Shown: in pieces, positions 26,201-35,946 of the stretch
Numbering within the stretch: the stretch's first letter is position 1
Layout: each line of letters starts with the position of its first letter
Assembly: GCA_964473745.1 (NCBI GenBank)
Contig: CAYYQE010000007.1
Coordinates: forward strand, 3,981-67,980
Direction of reading: 5' to 3'
Length of the DNA: 64,000 nt
From: JABJMC01 sp964473745
Lineage (GTDB): Bacteria; Patescibacteriota; Gracilibacteria; UBA1369; UBA12473
The notes under the pieces: generated by a model
Databases searched by the model: none
What the model was told of the DNA's origin: nothing
The model's input: the letters and a program-made list of their open reading frames with translations, nothing else
Translations under genes and position numbers: made by a program

Positions 26201-29200
26201 TTATATTATTCGTAATGGAGATGAATTTATTGATGCGGAGGAAAACTCTGAAGATCCTACTGCATTAATTGTTGTTTTGAATATGGCGGATGCCATATTA
26301 AACTTGGAAGCTGATCCAGTTCCAACCATTGGTTTTGATGGTTTTGGAGGAATTGTTGCGGAACAAGTTTATGAGTTTGCCAAACCACCAACTCCTGAAG
26401 CTGAAGGAGATGGTGAATATTCTGCGGCTGGTGACTCTTTTCTAGTAGACCTTGGGTTTGACGCTTCTCTTAGTGGTCAAGGTGCTTTGGAGAGTTGCCC
26501 TGAACAAGTTCTTGATGAAGGAGCGGTTTGTTATAACATAAATGATGGAGAAGGTACGGACTATGTTGAGTTATTAGGGACTGGTTGGGAGATAGGAGCA
26601 GAACCTTTGATTGTTGTTGTTGGCTCCGAAGATGATGCAACGTTTGTCGTTGTTTTTGGTGGGCCAGTCATTCCTAGTTTTGAGGGTGTTGATCCGCAAA
26701 TAAGTGTGGATTTTATTGGAGGAGTTGAAGATCAAGTTTTTGATATTGTCCCTGATGACCCAGGTGGCGGCGATCCTCCAGGTGGCCCTCCAGTGTTCCA
26801 AAGTGCTTGGATGGAGACTGATACCGAAGTTAGAGTTGAGTTTGATAATACTGTTACTCAGCAAAATGTTGATGGTTCAACTTTTACTCTTGATGTGAAT
26901 GGGGCGATTATTGATGCTGACAGTGCTACGGTTGTTGATGGTCATGATAATGAAGTAGATGTTGTTTTTACTAACGCCTTAGCGGCAATCCAGGTAACAA
27001 AAATTGAACCTGGGCCAAATGGTTATTTATTAACTATTAGTAGTGGACTAGCTGATGGTGTTCCGATTGAGTCTGATTTTGATGAAGATGGAGGTTGGTT
27101 TGGTCCGCCGATAGTTATAAACGAGGTAAATACTGATCCTCAACAGGATTGGAGTAGTGTGAGCTTTAATTATGCTACTAATAATGATCCAGCTGGGACA
27201 CCTAGTGCCGTAGCTGGCGCTCAAAATGATCAATATATTGAGCTTCGTATTAATGATGCTAGCCCGGATTCTAATTTTTGGGGTGGCATAGTGACTGGAG
27301 ATAGTGTTGATTTAACTAAGCTTCGTATTCAAGTTTTTGATGATGATTGGAATTTGGTCGCAGCTTGTGATTTGAGTGCTGGCCCAGGTTGTCCGGATGT
27401 GGAGGGAGAAAATAAATTTAATACGGTTTTATACGCTGGGGACGGGACTTTTGGTTCTCCGGCAAATGGGGATGTGCTTATTTTAGCTAATCCCGACGCC
27501 TCTTTGCCAAAAGACAATTTACATGTTGAGGTAATGGGCCAAATGTCTGGAATGTTTATTGCGGATGTTGCTTTTGGTAATATAAATGGAAATGCCGATT
27601 GGAATGCTCCTTATCCAGATGAAGGAATTGGGACAGACAAGGAAGCAGTTGGTTTAGATGATAAAGGAACTTCCATGGGTGCTTGGGATGAAGATTATGC
27701 CTATCAACATGCTTCTCCCTTGGCAGATAATACTTATTCTTCTCCTTTTGGGGTTATGGGAGTGTTCCCTTGTGAAAGCAAAACTCTATGTATGGATTTT
27801 AACAAGGCCGTTGATATTGAGACGTTAACAGAGAGTAATTTTGCAGTTTTGCAACACGGGACTGATACTCCAGCTCAATGTGCCGGTGGAGCCTGTGTTA
27901 TTGAAGCTATTTATCGTGAAGGAGGAGGAGGGCGTTTTGTTAGCCTTTCTTTCACTACTGCTATGGTCGCTGGTGGGTCTTATGACCTTGTGATTGTGGG
28001 TGGTAATAATGGAGTAAAAGATGTAGATGGAGGGACAATACAGGAAAGTGCAGTGGTTTATTCTTTCTCTGGTTATGAAGTTGATACAACTCCTCCGCAA
28101 ATGACTAATGTAAATGTGCATAGTCCTAGTGAGATAGAAATCATGTTTGATGAACATAATGGACTTAATACCAGTTCCGCTAATTTGTCTGTTCCGGGAT
28201 TGACAATTGGTAATTACTGGGAAGATTGGGATCGTCTTAGTCTCCAGTTTACAGGAAACATGACGGCGGGTGTTGAATATACATTTACGATAACTGGTTT
28301 AGAAGATGACGAAGGAAATGTATTAACCACTAATAATTCAATTAGTTTTGCAGGGTTTGATGGTGATATGTATGACGATAATCAATCGCCTTATATAACT
28401 AATACTAAACCTTATAATTATGAATGGGAAGTCCCAACTAATCTTTCTACTATTCAAATAGAATTTTCGGAACGTTTAGACTCTGGCACGATTGAAGATG
28501 AGGATTTTGTCCTTCGTAAACTAAATGAATTTAATTACACAACTACTAGTGTAGCTGATTTGGGAGATGATTACGTATCTTATGATGCTGACACCCAAAC
28601 TGTAACTATAGATATCCCGGAAGATGAGTTAGATGCGAGTTCTTTTTATGAACTTGAAATTCAAGGTGGCTCTAGTGGGCCTAAAGACTTAAGTGGAGGT
28701 GATATGCAATTTGGTGCTGAATACTATTATTTTTATACTAGTTCAGGGGCTGATACTAATGAACCTACCATATACTACTCTACCTTAGATGATTACTCAG
28801 GAGGTACGGGGATTGTAGGTGTGCCAACGGGAGTAGGAATTATTACGGTTTTCTTTGATGAAAGTATGGATGGCGATACGATCAAAGATAGTGATCCTAC
28901 GGACCCAGGTAGCAATATTGAGTTAACATATAATCTTTCTGGTAGTACTACTCAGGTTAATGGAGAAGTTTACTATCATTCTGGTTCTAGTTCCGCTGAA
29001 TTCCATATTAGCGAACCTCTTAATGCTAATACTGATTATACCTTTACCGTTAAAACAGGTGTCACAGATGCTGCTGGTAATGCCTTATCGGGGCAGTTTA
29101 GTAGATCTTTCCAAACTGATGATATTGATGAGACTGAACCGCAAGTAGATTTTGCTGAATTTGATGGTAGTACGATGTGGATTCAGTTTAGTGAAGCTAT

Positions 29201-32200
29201 GAAAGCTTCCTCGGTACAAGATATGAATAATTTTGATTTTGTTTTTGGAGGGGAAGGTTTCGCTGACAAGGATGGTTTAATATCTGAATATGATCCTTGG
29301 GAAAACCGGTTAGAAATTAGAGGATTTAATGATATTGACCAAGATTCTTCTTTTGCCCTTTCTATAAATGATCTTATGGATGCTGCTGGGAACCAAATGA
29401 GTTCTAACGCTGAGTATACTGGGGCTGGATATAATCCTGATGAATTCCAGAATATGGTTTCAATCATGGAAGCTAGTCCAAGTTGGGGTGATTGGGATGT
29501 TCCTACTAATATCAAAACTGCTTCGGCTAAGTTTGATATTGGTCTGGATAGTTCTACGGTAACTACTACTAGCGTTCAATTGGTTAAGGAGGGTGATGAA
29601 AACACTAATCTTTGTACATCTGTGCAATATAAGTCAGCTAGTCAAACCGTGACTTGTGCGCTTAATGCAAGTTTAGATTCTTATAGTTATTATATTTGGA
29701 AGCTTGGTCGTGATCCACACGAGCCTTCTTATTCTTCTACTATTAAAGATGAAAATGGAAGTGCTATGCCATGGGCTGAATGGATTTTCTTTGAAACTGG
29801 AGGAGCGGCTGATAATGACTCTCCAGAAGTTTCATTTATGCAACCTAGTGATGGGGCTGAAGATGTGTCTGTAGGTGCGGGAATGATTAGTATCTTTTTT
29901 ACTGAAGATATGGATTCTAGTAGCTTTACGAGTAGCACTTTAACTATGTACCCAACGAGTGATAATTCGGCTCCAGTTTCTGGTAAACGAGAATATTATT
30001 CTGACGGTTGGGTTGTAGATTTCTTCCCTGAGGATCCTTTAAGCCCTAATACTGAGTATACGATTGCGTTAAGTGGTGATGTTAAGGATCGTGGTGGAAA
30101 TGCTTTGGCAGCAACCACTAAGACTTTTACTACTGGTGATGCGGATTTAGCTGCTCCAACGGTTGCCTATATGAGTGCAACTAACTGGGAAGTTCAAATT
30201 CAGTTTTCGGAGGTTGTTAAGGAAGATACCGCTGTTAATCCTAAGAACTACACACTTTATTCTTCCTCTACAGTTGGGGGGGCTCCAGATCAACGAGTTT
30301 CTTTAGAAGGGAAAGAGTTTGAATACGATCCATTTAGTGGGAATCTATTTATTTATGGCTTAAATTTAAATGAAGGTATGACATTAAATCTTGAAGCCAA
30401 AAATATTAAAGATCTTGCTGGTAACTGGATGGTAGATGATGATTCTACTAATATCCGTGCAGCCGAGGTTCTTGATTTGAATTATCAGGATGAAGCTCCT
30501 TGGGTTAACTTTGGTTGGCCTAATGGTTGGGATGAACCAACAAATATTCCTTCTATTGGAGTTGAGTTTTCTGAGGCTATGGATCCAGACACTATTGATG
30601 CTAATAGCTTTAAGGTTTTCCCGCATATTTGTAATAATTATTATGCATGTAGTGATGGGGCGGCTTTGACTGCCGATGAATATACTTTTGATACAGATAC
30701 TAATACCGCTTTCTTTCATTTGATTGATCAAGGTAATGGTCGGACTTTAACTCCTGATCAGGAATATCATGTGGTGGTAACAACTGATATGAAGGATGGT
30801 GGTGGTCAAGCTCTCCGTTCTTGGGATATGTGGAATAAAGATAATAATATGGCTTATGATTTTTATTTCCATACGAATAATAGTGCCGAGGGTGACACTT
30901 CTGCTCCGCAAATTTGGGGCACTAGTCTTGATGAATATTGGGATTGGCAAACAGAGACTATTCAAGGAGTTCAAACCTATATTTGGGGAATTGAAATTCC
31001 ATTCTCTAAGCAAATGTCATCTAGTACGATTAATGACTTAAACGCTGGAAACACTGATAGTAACATTTACGTTAAAAATGCTTCTACTGATGTAAAAGTA
31101 GCTGGTTCAGTTGAGTATGATTCCGGAGGACGTTTTGCTAATTGGAAACTAGAAGATGTGCTTAGCCCTAATACGGCTTACCAATTAGTGGTAACTACTG
31201 GAGTAACTGATTTAATGGGTAATGCCCTTGATGAATATACTCAAAACTTTACTACTGCCAATACCGGGGCTGATGAAGATGGCCCAGAAATTACCTGGTT
31301 TGATATTAACGAGTATTCTCTTAGAATTTGGTTTAATGAGCCTGTTAACAAGGATGAGGCTGAAATTTTAAGAAACTACACCTTGTCTACTTGTGAAATT
31401 GATCAGGTCACAGCGCAAACTTGTTTAAATAATTTAAATATATACCCATTAACTTCCATGGATGGAATTAGTATCCATTATAATGAATGGGAAAATATGA
31501 CGGAAATTGAAGGACTAGCCGTTAAAGAAGGAAATATCGCTGCGATTGGGGTCGATATAGAGGATCGAGCTGGTAATACTATTAAGACTACGGAAGATAG
31601 TGATGAGTGGTCTGGTCGTAGTATTGCGACTCCTCTAAATACCTATAATACCTTCGAAAACTACATCATGCCTTATTTTGATGAGTATTATGCTTTTGAT
31701 GATTGGGATGATTCGCAAGTGATGTTTAACATGTTTGCTGGTGGAGCTAATGTTAGCCCGGAAAATCGTTTAGCTGGTGCGGAATCAATTTTCTGGGTAG
31801 ATTTTTCAGCTATGGAAACTATTCCTGATGGCGGCCAAATTAGAATTAAATTCCCGCGTGGATTTGATGTGACTAACGTTGGTGCAGTACCAGTCTTTGC
31901 CGCTGGAGGAGACGGAATGATGAGTTCAGTAAATCAAGATATTAATGGTTGGGGAGACGGTGCTATTACCATTGATTCTGTGAGTAGAAATACTTCTACT
32001 AGAACAGTTACTATGGTTATTAATGGTGCGACCCAGCCAATGGACTTTATTAGTCTTGATTTGAAGGGTATTCGAAATCCAAGTACGGCTAGTGATGTTT
32101 CGACGGAAGGTTATATTCCTATTATCGAGACTTACGATGCGGATGGGCAGATGCAAGAATCTATCGAAGCGGAGCCTATTTATATTGAACCTAAGGGTAG

Positions 32201-35200
32201 CGGAAAAATTGTAGTTCAAGTTGATGCTACTGGTTTAAGTACTCCTCCAGATAATGGGGAACAAGTAACAGTGCATGTTAATAGTATGTCCGGAGCTCAC
32301 TTTTCGGAGGAACTTACTTTTGATGGCACTAATATGTATGGAACTGTTACAGTTCCTTCTTTACCAGAAGGTGACTATGACGTTTATATGGATGGTTATG
32401 TTGTCTTAGACGTTGGCGGTGAAGAACAAGAATACTTTGGTCAAGGAGGATCCTTTGTGTGGCTTGGTGATGGGGCGACTGAAAATGTTAGCCTATCACT
32501 TATTGCGGCCGAAGGAGATGATTATGGTGATGAGGGAGGCGATGATGAATGGCAAACTCTCACTATTACGGCTTCGGGAGGTCCGTCTAGCGAGCAAGTG
32601 GATCTTCGTATTTTTGGAGAAGGTTACTTCTTTGAGAAAGAATCAGAGTTTAGTGTGTTAGGGAACATCAGTGAGGAAATGACTGTTCCGCAAGGATTTT
32701 ACACAGTTTCTCTTGATCCATGGATGCCAAAAGGATTTTTCATGGGTCCACCTCCAGCTGCGTCCTTTATGTCTCCAAGCCCTCAAGATGTTAAAGTAAA
32801 CGGTGAAGGCGCAGAGGTTGCCTTTACCATTAAGAAGGCTGAAAATTATGTTAAGGTAACAGTTGTTGATGATAATGGAAATGCTATTCCAAATGCTCAT
32901 GTTTTTGTTGCTCCGGCAATGTTTGGAGCGAGTTTTGGCGGAGGGGTTGGTGGAGAGACTGGAGAAGACGGGACCTTTACCGCGGCTGTTGCACCGGGAT
33001 GGTATGAGGTTGATGTTCACAAAGCTGGTATGCCTTCTATGCCTCGACAAGACGTTATTATAGATGACGAAGCTACTTCGGAAAATCCAGAAGCAGTTGA
33101 ATTTAGGTTAAAAGTACCGGCTATTAAAGTTAGTGGTACCTTAACCAAGAACAACAAAGCCGTGGCTAACCAACCAGTCTTTGGTAATGCCGTTGATAGC
33201 AATGGTAATTGGCTTCCACAGTTCTTTGATACCCACACCGATGGTAATGGTAAGTACTCATTCTACGCGGATGCTAGTACTAACTGGAATGTTTGTGGCT
33301 GGGTTATGGGATTTGGAGAGATTTGTAAGACCGTTAATATTGGTACTATTAATCTAACTGGCCAAAATATTAACCTTAATGAAGATAATTTTGTTGAGGT
33401 TACTGGAACGCTTAAATATGGTTCTGGAGAAGGAGTAGGTTTAGCTGATGCCTCTGTTTTTGCAGAGAGTGTTGATGGTGCCGCCGAGCATAGCTTTAGT
33501 GAAGTTCGTACCAATAGTGCCGGTGAATTCACTTTGCGTGTCGCGGCTGGTGAATATGAACTAGGAACCTTTAATGATGAGTTTGGTCATAAGATCTTTA
33601 AGACTGACTTAGATGTCAGTGATGGCAATAGTGAAGTTCTTGGAGATGTCTTTGTAACCACTAATGATACCAAAGAAGTTAGTATTCGTTTTGTAAATGG
33701 TAGTGGTTACCTTTATGAAGTGAGCGAAGCTTTTGTTGATATCTTTAGTGATGAAACCGGATCATCTAATTTTGTGGAACTTAATGGTCTCTCTGAAAAG
33801 ACTATTAAATTAGAAGCTGGAACTGGTTATGAAGCTTATGCCTTTGTAGCGGAAATAGGTGCTTTGCCAGGACAGTCTAATATTACGGTTGGTGATTCTA
33901 CAATTATTACCTTTGAGATTGGTGAGAAAGTTGATCTTTCTGGTTCAGTGGAAAGTACCGGTGAAGTGGACGGACCAGTTGCTAATGCTAAGCTTAAATT
34001 TACTGACCCAGCTAATGACTACAGTCAGGAAGTCTCTACCGATGATAATGGTGACTATTCCATAAGTGTTCCAGCTAATAGCTCTTATACTGTCAAAATA
34101 CAGATGAAAGATTATTTACCATTTAATGACACCGTAACAGTTGAAAACAGCAATGTTTCAACCGAAGACTTTGTTATTGAAACAGCTGATAAAAATGTAG
34201 GTATTCGTGGTGCAGTTACAGCTGACGGGACATTAACTAGTAATGATGCTCGAGTTGTCGCCACTGATTCAACTGGTAAAGATCGTACTGTCATGGTTGA
34301 TGATCTTGGAGATTATTCTTTTGCTGTTGCACCTGGAACTTGGACAATTAAAGCTTATAAGGATGGTTATGAAACAACCGCTGGTAATGTTCAAACCGTA
34401 GTTGTTACTACTGGTATGGAAGACGTTGATGTGGCCATGACCGCTATTGCTGGTTATACAGTGCTTCCACCAAGTTCTTATAGTGTGGTTCCGGCTAATG
34501 GAGGAATAATCCAACACGAAAATCCCGCTATGACTATTACTATCCCAGCGGAAGCAATGGGTGATGGTAATCAAAGTTATAGTGTTTCTGTTAAGAAGAC
34601 TTCAGAAATGATTGATACAGCGGCAGCTGATCCTATTTTAGATCAAGGAGTTGATATTAGTATTTCCGATAATAATGGTGTGACAGTTAGTGGTTTGGGT
34701 AAAGCCATTAAGATTGAATATGATTATACGGATGCGGGTCTTACTGCCGATCAGATCGATGATATGAGTTGTGGACATATTTCTAGCTCAGAGGACTCTA
34801 ACTGGGAAGCAACAACTTGTCGTTTACATCAAGACGATGATGAACTTAAGATGATTTATTCTACCAAGGAATTTTCTATCTTTGGAGCTGTTGATTGGTC
34901 TGATGATGTTGCTCCATCCGCTCCAACTGGTTTAAGTGCGATTGGTAACAATGGTTATGTAGCCTTGGATTGGAATAATAGTAGCGACGTTGACTTTATG
35001 GAGTACCTCGTGTTTAGAGGAACTAGTTCTGGATTTACAGCCAATGATGCTAGTCAGATTAATACTACTCAAGTAACGGCTAGTGCTTATACCGATACTA
35101 GTGTTACTGAAGGAACAACCTACTACTATACAGTCAAAACTGTTGACACCTCTGGTAATGAATCTTCAGTAAGTTCCGAAAGAAGTGCTACTCCAACTGG

Positions 35201-35879
35201 TTCTACTGAAGATCTTGATGAGGATGAAATAGTTGAAATATTTGGAGGAGGTCTTGATACTGAAGAGTATGTCTGGGCAGAGATTGTTCCGGCCGTTGTT
35301 GTCGAAATGGACTTCTCTAATTTTGACTTTATTGGTCACTGGGCAGAAGATTATATTAAGACTGTTGTTAGCTTAGGTATTGCTAGTGGGTTATCTGAGA
35401 ATGTTTTCCAACCAGATTGGGCTATTACTAGAGCTGAGCTTACCAAGATGGTGCTTGTAGCTGCTGGAGAAGATATCTCAACTGTTAGTAGCACTTCATT
35501 TACAGATGTTGAGCCAAGTGATTGGTATGCTCCTTATGTAGAAGCTGCTAAAGATATTGGTGTTGTCGAAGGATATGAAGATGGCACTTTCCGACCAAAC
35601 GATTCAATTAATCGTGTTGAAGCGCTTAAGATTCTAATCGAAGGTGGCTTAGACATTGATATTCTTGTTGACGAGGAAAGTGGTTTACTTGCAACCTTTG
35701 AACTTGAGGAAAATCCATTCACGGATCTTACTCTTAGTGATTGGTTTGCTAAGTATGTCTTGTATGCTTACGTTAATGACATTGTGGCTGGATACGGTGA
35801 TGGCACCTTTGGCCCAGCAAATGGTATGACTAGAGCTGAGTTTAGTAAGGTTCTAACTCTTGCTCTTGAGCTTGAGTAA
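23247..35879 (+). CDS. Giant multidomain SLH surface protein (4210 residues)
   Basis: Exported through a signal peptide (about 1-41, ending AQA). Order of parts, approximate residues: five tandem 120-residue repeats each with a cysteine pair (44-642); a discoidin-like domain (645-785); more repeats (792-1171); a Gly/Pro linker; a lamin-tail-like domain (1285-1495); a long series of SbsA-type Ig-like (Big_5) domains with repeated FSE.MD and N..Y.....TG..D..GN patterns (1500-2800); a surface domain (2800-2980); several carboxypeptidase-regulatory-like beta domains (2985-3738); an unassigned beta domain (3740-3885); a fibronectin III domain (3888-3985); and three SLH repeats (4027-4210). It is very acidic. 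Likely an S-layer component or giant adhesin. It has a strong promoter and leader and a terminator, so it is its own unit. Domain names come from motif reading. Confidence 0.9.
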   Translation: MKNHIKNFVQFAPLKKVMAWAAMLSLMSTMLVSIPLMAQAAPTAVGNGTYFANNGGGQSDIVLQFSEALNAGDGVVDCGASGLTVCFEKTSVIKADGGGGAWTGGSTIDAVGKMPGDGTNTQMVVRFIGPDVIVNMGAGPTITIPSGIAGVTAPQVFNVVPPPTKGGDAQYTDDAGGNSIITASFNAPLNPGDGAEACAEGSSFTNCFDKTKVTATGGGWNGTPTIIDVGQDPQLDNMLVIVYAGTGVISNMGAGPTLTVASGIGGVAMQQVFDVVLPPPAVPEKFGNANYLADVGGVSAIPATFTSNLNQSEGTVACSEGSPFATCYDKSSVVLGGGGWNGTPTIGDVGQDAQNLKGLIVEFTTAGVISNIGASPTISFPAGIAGIAAPQVFDVVAAPPPAPVKQGDASYFGDDGSGNSVVFATFSIALNVDDGSEACDATGLDNCFDETKVTATGDGWDGVPVILDVGISDENPDLLVVAYEGTDPISNLGAGPTLTVAAGIGGVVVPQVFDIVLPAPPSGPEKLGDAQYTADTDGRSSLLAIFDAVLDGVKGVVACPEGSPFTVCYDKTGVVLGGGGWDGTPAIDVMAKNPGNGQQMFIVFTVADVISNIGANPTISIPTSIAGIVDPQVFDIGLPPAAAPIVCENDDPSAICEHNDGDAASQLPLYIDGDVDTGSHIQGPNHPIIFTRTFDADTAIREVTITHNNNGGNNMKTGLIEWWNAAAQGGPAWVGFGDAIDDDGVDKVITVALPAESPDIITNKIRITNTANWNPPAGWHPTEFSFRGSAPSAIVGDIEYYELNKSYLEVTLDEPLSQKINKVVCPGINPGGSICWDKGSVIISGTSLSNGVSTASIVKVVRTPNMPANKVRVVFNTNKLFDNYDDLELSLNGFGNITGGPLTSGDFVTPATTKASDAKAEYTASTGGGESLVDLNFRAQLTNAGGDNATYCPELDGLIAEGTLCYNPVLATLGGNGWDPAAEVAYIIRNGDEFIDAEENSEDPTALIVVLNMADAILNLEADPVPTIGFDGFGGIVAEQVYEFAKPPTPEAEGDGEYSAAGDSFLVDLGFDASLSGQGALESCPEQVLDEGAVCYNINDGEGTDYVELLGTGWEIGAEPLIVVVGSEDDATFVVVFGGPVIPSFEGVDPQISVDFIGGVEDQVFDIVPDDPGGGDPPGGPPVFQSAWMETDTEVRVEFDNTVTQQNVDGSTFTLDVNGAIIDADSATVVDGHDNEVDVVFTNALAAIQVTKIEPGPNGYLLTISSGLADGVPIESDFDEDGGWFGPPIVINEVNTDPQQDWSSVSFNYATNNDPAGTPSAVAGAQNDQYIELRINDASPDSNFWGGIVTGDSVDLTKLRIQVFDDDWNLVAACDLSAGPGCPDVEGENKFNTVLYAGDGTFGSPANGDVLILANPDASLPKDNLHVEVMGQMSGMFIADVAFGNINGNADWNAPYPDEGIGTDKEAVGLDDKGTSMGAWDEDYAYQHASPLADNTYSSPFGVMGVFPCESKTLCMDFNKAVDIETLTESNFAVLQHGTDTPAQCAGGACVIEAIYREGGGGRFVSLSFTTAMVAGGSYDLVIVGGNNGVKDVDGGTIQESAVVYSFSGYEVDTTPPQMTNVNVHSPSEIEIMFDEHNGLNTSSANLSVPGLTIGNYWEDWDRLSLQFTGNMTAGVEYTFTITGLEDDEGNVLTTNNSISFAGFDGDMYDDNQSPYITNTKPYNYEWEVPTNLSTIQIEFSERLDSGTIEDEDFVLRKLNEFNYTTTSVADLGDDYVSYDADTQTVTIDIPEDELDASSFYELEIQGGSSGPKDLSGGDMQFGAEYYYFYTSSGADTNEPTIYYSTLDDYSGGTGIVGVPTGVGIITVFFDESMDGDTIKDSDPTDPGSNIELTYNLSGSTTQVNGEVYYHSGSSSAEFHISEPLNANTDYTFTVKTGVTDAAGNALSGQFSRSFQTDDIDETEPQVDFAEFDGSTMWIQFSEAMKASSVQDMNNFDFVFGGEGFADKDGLISEYDPWENRLEIRGFNDIDQDSSFALSINDLMDAAGNQMSSNAEYTGAGYNPDEFQNMVSIMEASPSWGDWDVPTNIKTASAKFDIGLDSSTVTTTSVQLVKEGDENTNLCTSVQYKSASQTVTCALNASLDSYSYYIWKLGRDPHEPSYSSTIKDENGSAMPWAEWIFFETGGAADNDSPEVSFMQPSDGAEDVSVGAGMISIFFTEDMDSSSFTSSTLTMYPTSDNSAPVSGKREYYSDGWVVDFFPEDPLSPNTEYTIALSGDVKDRGGNALAATTKTFTTGDADLAAPTVAYMSATNWEVQIQFSEVVKEDTAVNPKNYTLYSSSTVGGAPDQRVSLEGKEFEYDPFSGNLFIYGLNLNEGMTLNLEAKNIKDLAGNWMVDDDSTNIRAAEVLDLNYQDEAPWVNFGWPNGWDEPTNIPSIGVEFSEAMDPDTIDANSFKVFPHICNNYYACSDGAALTADEYTFDTDTNTAFFHLIDQGNGRTLTPDQEYHVVVTTDMKDGGGQALRSWDMWNKDNNMAYDFYFHTNNSAEGDTSAPQIWGTSLDEYWDWQTETIQGVQTYIWGIEIPFSKQMSSSTINDLNAGNTDSNIYVKNASTDVKVAGSVEYDSGGRFANWKLEDVLSPNTAYQLVVTTGVTDLMGNALDEYTQNFTTANTGADEDGPEITWFDINEYSLRIWFNEPVNKDEAEILRNYTLSTCEIDQVTAQTCLNNLNIYPLTSMDGISIHYNEWENMTEIEGLAVKEGNIAAIGVDIEDRAGNTIKTTEDSDEWSGRSIATPLNTYNTFENYIMPYFDEYYAFDDWDDSQVMFNMFAGGANVSPENRLAGAESIFWVDFSAMETIPDGGQIRIKFPRGFDVTNVGAVPVFAAGGDGMMSSVNQDINGWGDGAITIDSVSRNTSTRTVTMVINGATQPMDFISLDLKGIRNPSTASDVSTEGYIPIIETYDADGQMQESIEAEPIYIEPKGSGKIVVQVDATGLSTPPDNGEQVTVHVNSMSGAHFSEELTFDGTNMYGTVTVPSLPEGDYDVYMDGYVVLDVGGEEQEYFGQGGSFVWLGDGATENVSLSLIAAEGDDYGDEGGDDEWQTLTITASGGPSSEQVDLRIFGEGYFFEKESEFSVLGNISEEMTVPQGFYTVSLDPWMPKGFFMGPPPAASFMSPSPQDVKVNGEGAEVAFTIKKAENYVKVTVVDDNGNAIPNAHVFVAPAMFGASFGGGVGGETGEDGTFTAAVAPGWYEVDVHKAGMPSMPRQDVIIDDEATSENPEAVEFRLKVPAIKVSGTLTKNNKAVANQPVFGNAVDSNGNWLPQFFDTHTDGNGKYSFYADASTNWNVCGWVMGFGEICKTVNIGTINLTGQNINLNEDNFVEVTGTLKYGSGEGVGLADASVFAESVDGAAEHSFSEVRTNSAGEFTLRVAAGEYELGTFNDEFGHKIFKTDLDVSDGNSEVLGDVFVTTNDTKEVSIRFVNGSGYLYEVSEAFVDIFSDETGSSNFVELNGLSEKTIKLEAGTGYEAYAFVAEIGALPGQSNITVGDSTIITFEIGEKVDLSGSVESTGEVDGPVANAKLKFTDPANDYSQEVSTDDNGDYSISVPANSSYTVKIQMKDYLPFNDTVTVENSNVSTEDFVIETADKNVGIRGAVTADGTLTSNDARVVATDSTGKDRTVMVDDLGDYSFAVAPGTWTIKAYKDGYETTAGNVQTVVVTTGMEDVDVAMTAIAGYTVLPPSSYSVVPANGGIIQHENPAMTITIPAEAMGDGNQSYSVSVKKTSEMIDTAAADPILDQGVDISISDNNGVTVSGLGKAIKIEYDYTDAGLTADQIDDMSCGHISSSEDSNWEATTCRLHQDDDELKMIYSTKEFSIFGAVDWSDDVAPSAPTGLSAIGNNGYVALDWNNSSDVDFMEYLVFRGTSSGFTANDASQINTTQVTASAYTDTSVTEGTTYYYTVKTVDTSGNESSVSSERSATPTGSTEDLDEDEIVEIFGGGLDTEEYVWAEIVPAVVVEMDFSNFDFIGHWAEDYIKTVVSLGIASGLSENVFQPDWAITRAELTKMVLVAAGEDISTVSSTSFTDVEPSDWYAPYVEAAKDIGVVEGYEDGTFRPNDSINRVEALKILIEGGLDIDILVDEESGLLATFELEENPFTDLTLSDWFAKYVLYAYVNDIVAGYGDGTFGPANGMTRAEFSKVLTLALELE
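23370..25160 (+). repeat. Five tandem coding repeats, period about 360-366 bp
   Basis: Units begin near 23376, 23736, 24102, 24462 and 24828. Lines 23881-23940 and 24241-24300 are nearly identical at exactly 360 bp spacing (shared TGGAATGGGACGCCGACTAT). Each unit encodes one beta-type domain with a Cys pair about 10 residues apart. High DNA identity suggests recent duplication. Confidence 0.85.
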
Positions 35880-35907
35880 AGGCTGCCTAAAAACTTAGGA
35901 CATCATA

Positions 35908-35939
35908 AAAAGGGCTCCCGCTAAAAGGGGGCCCTTTTA
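35908..35939. terminator. Bidirectional terminator between the giant gene and aroC
   Basis: A 12-bp stem with one G-U pair (AAAAGGGCTCCC / GGGGGCCCTTTT) lies 29 bp after the giant gene stop and a few bases from the convergent aroC stop. A and T runs on either side make it usable from both strands. Confidence 0.85.
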
Positions 35940-35946
35940 GTGGGTC

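Noticed and set aside
23487..34574. Several antisense frames within the giant gene
   Set aside because: They mirror its low-complexity codon pattern, lack starts with context, and overlap a gene with continuous domain structure.
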